The translations under genes were made by a program, and so were the position numbers. From Larix sibirica (taxonomy: Eukaryota > Streptophyta > Pinopsida > Pinales > Pinaceae), in assembly GCA_004151065.3 (NCBI GenBank), contig NWUY0300054409.1, forward strand, positions 6,553-17,439: DNA of 10,887 bases, written 5' to 3'. Each line of letters opens with the position of its first letter. The stretch's first letter is position 1. Shown here in pieces: positions 8,271 through 10,887 of the stretch. A model generated the notes under the pieces. The model was not told where the DNA came from and did no database searches. It saw only the letters and a program-made list of their open reading frames with translations.

Positions 8271-9780
8271 TTGTCGCCAGCCTTTGGTAGGCACTATGGC
8301 ATTCTTGCAGGGGGGGCAAGTGGCCCCTCCCCTCCTTCCTCTACGCCTGACCCTTTATCGAATATTATTAATCATGTCGCCACTCTGCAAATAGGTTCAA
8401 AGGAGATTCCTCTCTCTAACACCATTGCTAAGGATGCAACTCAGAAAACCCCACCAACTAGCACGACACAAGAGAAAAATCATGGCACTAGCACATGCAT
8501 CGCGAAGGCAGCTAAAAGTCCTTGCATCTCCCTTCCCCCAGACCATAAATACAAGAAGACAACATATGAGGGGTCATGCGCTAATTGGGAATTTCATTTG
8601 AATTTGGCCCACAGAGCAGGCACTCCGGGGCTGGATTGAAGCGAAGTGGAAGTCAAAATCCCAGTATGATCTACAGTTGGGATCCAAATCCAGGGTTGAA
8701 GACGGAGGGCCCTATTTCTTCAACTTTGTCGGGATTTATCTTTGCAACTGGAAGGAACGCTTCAATCCAGACAAAGAGGACTTCACCTGGGCCCCTGTAT
8801 GGATACGCATGTACTCCTTACCTCGAGAGTACTGGGACGAGGAAACACTTCAAGATATAGGGAACGTTATGGGTAGTTTTTTTAAAATTGCAGATCATAC
8901 GAAGCACCACAAGTTCACCTCATATGTTAGGATCTGTGTCTACATGCACATTGCCAAAACCCTTCCAGATCCAGTTTGTCTTCTGCATGATGACTATGAG
9001 TGGATTCAACCATTGGATTACAAACATGTTCCTTTCCGCTACAGGAAGTGCCATGAGCATGGCCATTTATACAGGAATTGTCCACTAAATAACCTCAATA
9101 ATGAGATGTGGCAATCAAATGCTACGGATGATGAGGGTTTCCAGAAAGCCATCAAGAAACGTCGGCACCACCAAAATACTCTAGCTGCGAACAAAACGAA
9201 TGCTCCCTCTACCAGTAATAGCTTTGGGCCCCTGGATGGGAAACCATAGAAAATTATCTATGTCGTTCATGAGGAGAAACCGAAGGCCAATAAGCCTCAC
9301 CTAGAGCCGAATATGGAACAAGGTGTAAAGCTAGAGACAAACTTGCATGGCGGGGTTCAAACTGATACAGTATTGCCAAAATACTTAACCCCGAGCACCG
9401 ATGCCCCTGAGACAAGTCATACCCAGTGGAATGTTGATCATGGCCCTGACATAGTTATGGATGAGGAAATGAGCGATATGGATCTTGGGGAGTTAGATCT
9501 TCTTGGGTTGGAAGATGCATGTGCTCGCAAAGCTTATAGTTCCATTTTCCCCAGGCAGATTCAACTGCTTAAGGAGGCCTTAGCCAAAGCTAGGGCCACC
9601 AACAAGATAGGTGTCCAAAATACCCCCCAAAAGGAAAATCAAAGAACCCACAAGGACAACAAAAAGTGGGACCGCAAAATGGACCTGCAGAGAATAAACT
9701 TGCTCGGAACTAGGTTGGTTGAGTCAGGGTAGTATGCCCAGTTAAGAGAGTTCTTCCCTGCCCTCAACGCCAATCTCTAA
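8271..9780 (+). pseudogene. LINE-B ORF1: gag-like RNA-binding protein (DUF4283-like domain plus CCHC zinc knuckle), inactivated
   Basis: ORF1 of plant LINEs makes an RNA-binding protein that coats the element RNA. The first part is in one frame (8271 to about 8612, ending near Phe-His-Leu-Asn-Leu-Ala-His). A one-base frameshift near 8610 then leads into the frame reading Ala-Leu-Arg-Gly-Trp-Ile-Glu-Ala-Lys-Trp. A DUF4283-like fold follows (Gly-Gly-Pro-Tyr-Phe-Phe, Ala-Pro-Val-Trp-Ile-Arg, Leu-Pro-Arg-Glu-Tyr-Trp-Asp), then a knuckle at about 9034-9080 whose first Cys is Tyr (Tyr-Arg-Lys-Cys-His-Glu-His-Gly-His-x5-Cys). A TAG at 9247-9249 interrupts it, then the frame is open to a TAG at 9730-9732, inside Val-Glu-Ser-Gly-[stop]-Tyr where related proteins have Gln, and on to TAA at 9778-9780, which I take as the ancestral stop. 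About 40 bases seem deleted near 8686-8690. The start is unclear: the only nearby ATG (8296) is in another frame that soon stops. Confidence 0.8.
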
Positions 9781-9782
9781 TG
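9778..9782 (+). promoter_or_regulatory. TAATG overlap of the ancestral ORF1 stop and ORF2 start
   Basis: The frame of ORF1 past the TAG at 9730 ends with TAA at 9778-9780, and the ORF2 ATG is 9780-9782, so stop and start share one A. Such UAAUG junctions are known to support stop-start reinitiation in some non-LTR retrotransposons (SART1 of silkworm is the studied case). Its use here is inferred. Confidence 0.6.
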
Positions 9783-10887
9783 AAGCTTATATCTTGGAAT
9801 GTTCGGGACATAAATGGCCTCTCCAAGCACAGAATGATCAAAAGGAAAATCCTTCAGGACAAACCTATTGTTCTTTTTTTGCAGGAGACGAAGTGTACCT
9901 ACACTGCTCTACAAACTTTAATGGCTTTGTTTTGGAAAGGTAGCCAAGTGGTGGTCGTTGATGCAACTGGAACTTCAGGAGGCCTAGCCATAGCTTGGAA
10001 CCCTATGGAAATCTCTCTCTACAACTTTGTGGCTACCTCCAATTCCTTATATGTCCCTTTCCATATTCAGGGAACAAGGATCCATGGCTCACTTTTAAAC
10101 GTTTATTGCCCTCAAATCCCTGCTCAAAAGATCTGAATGTTGAGCTACTTGGAGTAGTTTATGCAGCACGATCCAGGTGCCATGTGTATTATTGAGGGTG
10201 ATTTTAATATGATCGCTTATCTACAGGATAGAAAAGGGGGATGGAGAGTCCTTACGCCAGAGGACCTTCGATTCAAAGCTTTCATAGAGGAAAGTCACCT
10301 TGTAGACTTAGAAACCTCAGGGGGCACATTTACTTGGAATAACATGAGGGGAGAAGGCAGTCAAATTTCTTCTCGACTAGATTGCTTCTTGGTCTTGGAG
10401 AATGTATCCACTGCAGGTGATGACCTTGTGTCCTCCATCCTACCCTCGGCTGGTTTGGATCATTGGCCTATTTCTCTAACCTGACAACGAATAAGAGTTC
10501 AGGTGCACAAACCATTCTGATTTAAGAAGTTTTGGATCTCTCACCCAGACTTTCAGGAAATGACCTAGACCTGGTGGCAGAATACAATTGTCTCAAGGCG
10601 CTCCAAAATGGCCATCATGCAACAAAAGCTAAAACAACTCAGATCCAAGCTTAAAAATTGGAATAGGACCACCTTTGGGAATATCTTCACAGCCAAAAGT
10701 AGCATCAAAAAGGAACTGGAACAACTTCAACAACAGATCATTGAGAATGATCACTCGAAGGACAGTAGGCGTAAAGAAGAAGAGTTAAAAGCTCAGCTTG
10801 AAGATCGATGTAAGCAGGAGGATACCCTTTGGAGGAAGAAATTGAAAATCGCGTGGCTGAAAGAGGGGGAGCAAAACACTACTTTTT
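9780..10887 (+). pseudogene. LINE-B ORF2: APE-type endonuclease and start of the RT region, five in-frame stops
   Basis: ORF2 would nick the target and prime reverse transcription. From the ATG at 9780 it shows the exonuclease-endonuclease-phosphatase fold: Ser-Trp-Asn-Val-Arg (Asn7), Leu-Gln-Glu-Thr-Lys (catalytic Glu36), Gly-Gly-Leu-Ala-Ile-Ala-Trp, Asn-Val-Tyr, Gly-Asp-Phe-Asn (Asp141, Asn143), Gly-Thr-Phe-Thr-Trp-Asn-Asn, Ser-Arg-Leu-Asp and Leu-Asp-His-Trp-Pro (Asp227, His228; the usual Ser before them is Leu). After this comes the Lys/Glu/Gln-rich, coiled-coil-like linker, ending with Trp-Leu-Lys-Glu-Gly-Glu-Gln-Asn-Thr-Thr-Phe-Phe just before the window edge, the conserved lead-in to RT. 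All 1.1 kb is in one frame, with stops at 10134 (TGA), 10155 (TAG), 10482 (TGA), 10518 (TGA) and 10566 (TAG); 10569-10887 is open. Inactive as it stands. Confidence 0.85.

Larger units (their letters stand above)
8166..10887 (+). mobile_element. LINE-B: 5' part of a plant L1-type LINE (leader, ORF1, ORF2 start), cut by window end
   Basis: The element starts close to 8166 where the A/T-rich spacer ends, with a leader of about 100 bases, then a gag-like ORF1 and an APE-RT type ORF2 in the usual plant L1 order. It is on the same strand as LINE-A and directly downstream of its tail. The start is taken from the abrupt composition change and is approximate. The right end, with RT, RNase H and tail, is outside the window. 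It is decayed mainly by premature stops, with one clear frameshift in ORF1. Confidence 0.85.

Noticed and set aside
10161-10484. Separate gene starting at the ATG at 10161
   Set aside because: It is the continuation of LINE-B ORF2 in the same frame after the stops at 10134 and 10155, carrying the Gly-Asp-Phe-Asn and Asp-His endonuclease motifs.

Overview
This is nuclear DNA from a land plant, almost certainly a seed plant. It holds a spliced plant-type DUF3537 membrane-protein gene with GT-AG introns, and plant L1-type LINE retrotransposons whose ORF2 ends in a zinc-binding region plus an RNase H domain. There are no bacterial operons, tRNAs, rRNAs or CRISPR arrays. The LINE style would suit a woody angiosperm or a gymnosperm; I cannot resolve it further.

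Layout. (1) 1-1269: non-coding; it lies in or beyond the third intron of the gene to its right and contains a 35-bp tandem repeat. (2) 1270-3469, minus strand: three exons (3469-2912, 2477-2025, 1570-1270) of a DUF3537 gene, a plant relative of the insect gustatory/odorant-receptor 7TM superfamily. All three exons join in phase to 437 codons. The last exon (about 45 residues, normally carrying the final membrane helix) is not in the window. (3) 3470-5557: the 5' flank of that gene, present twice as a 961-bp direct repeat (3635-4595 and 4597-5557). The copies differ at six bases, have no indels and meet exactly at a single N (4596). This looks like two overlapping contig ends, probably two haplotypes, that were never merged, rather than a real duplication. 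Each copy has a CpG-dense stretch that may be the gene's promoter or leader. (4) about 5600-8068, plus strand: the 3' part of an old, 5'-truncated LINE (LINE-A): broken RT C-terminal and thumb sequence, then an unidentified insertion of about 280 bp, then a still-open zf-RVT plus RNase H region, a 3' UTR and an A-rich tail. (5) 8069-8165: nearly pure A/T. (6) about 8166-10887, plus strand: the 5' part of a second LINE (LINE-B): leader, ORF1 (DUF4283-like domain plus CCHC knuckle) and ORF2 (APE endonuclease running toward RT), cut by the window edge.

How the parts relate. In LINE-B, ORF1 packages the element RNA and ORF2 nicks and copies it. The ancestral ORF1 stop and ORF2 start overlap as TAATG, which suggests stop-start translational coupling. 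Both LINEs are dead: LINE-A mainly by frameshifts, LINE-B mainly by nonsense changes that fit C-to-T decay of methylated DNA. The only likely working host gene is the DUF3537 gene. I found no new multi-gene system; the strongest points are the N-abutting repeat, the TAATG junction and the unidentified LINE-A insertion.
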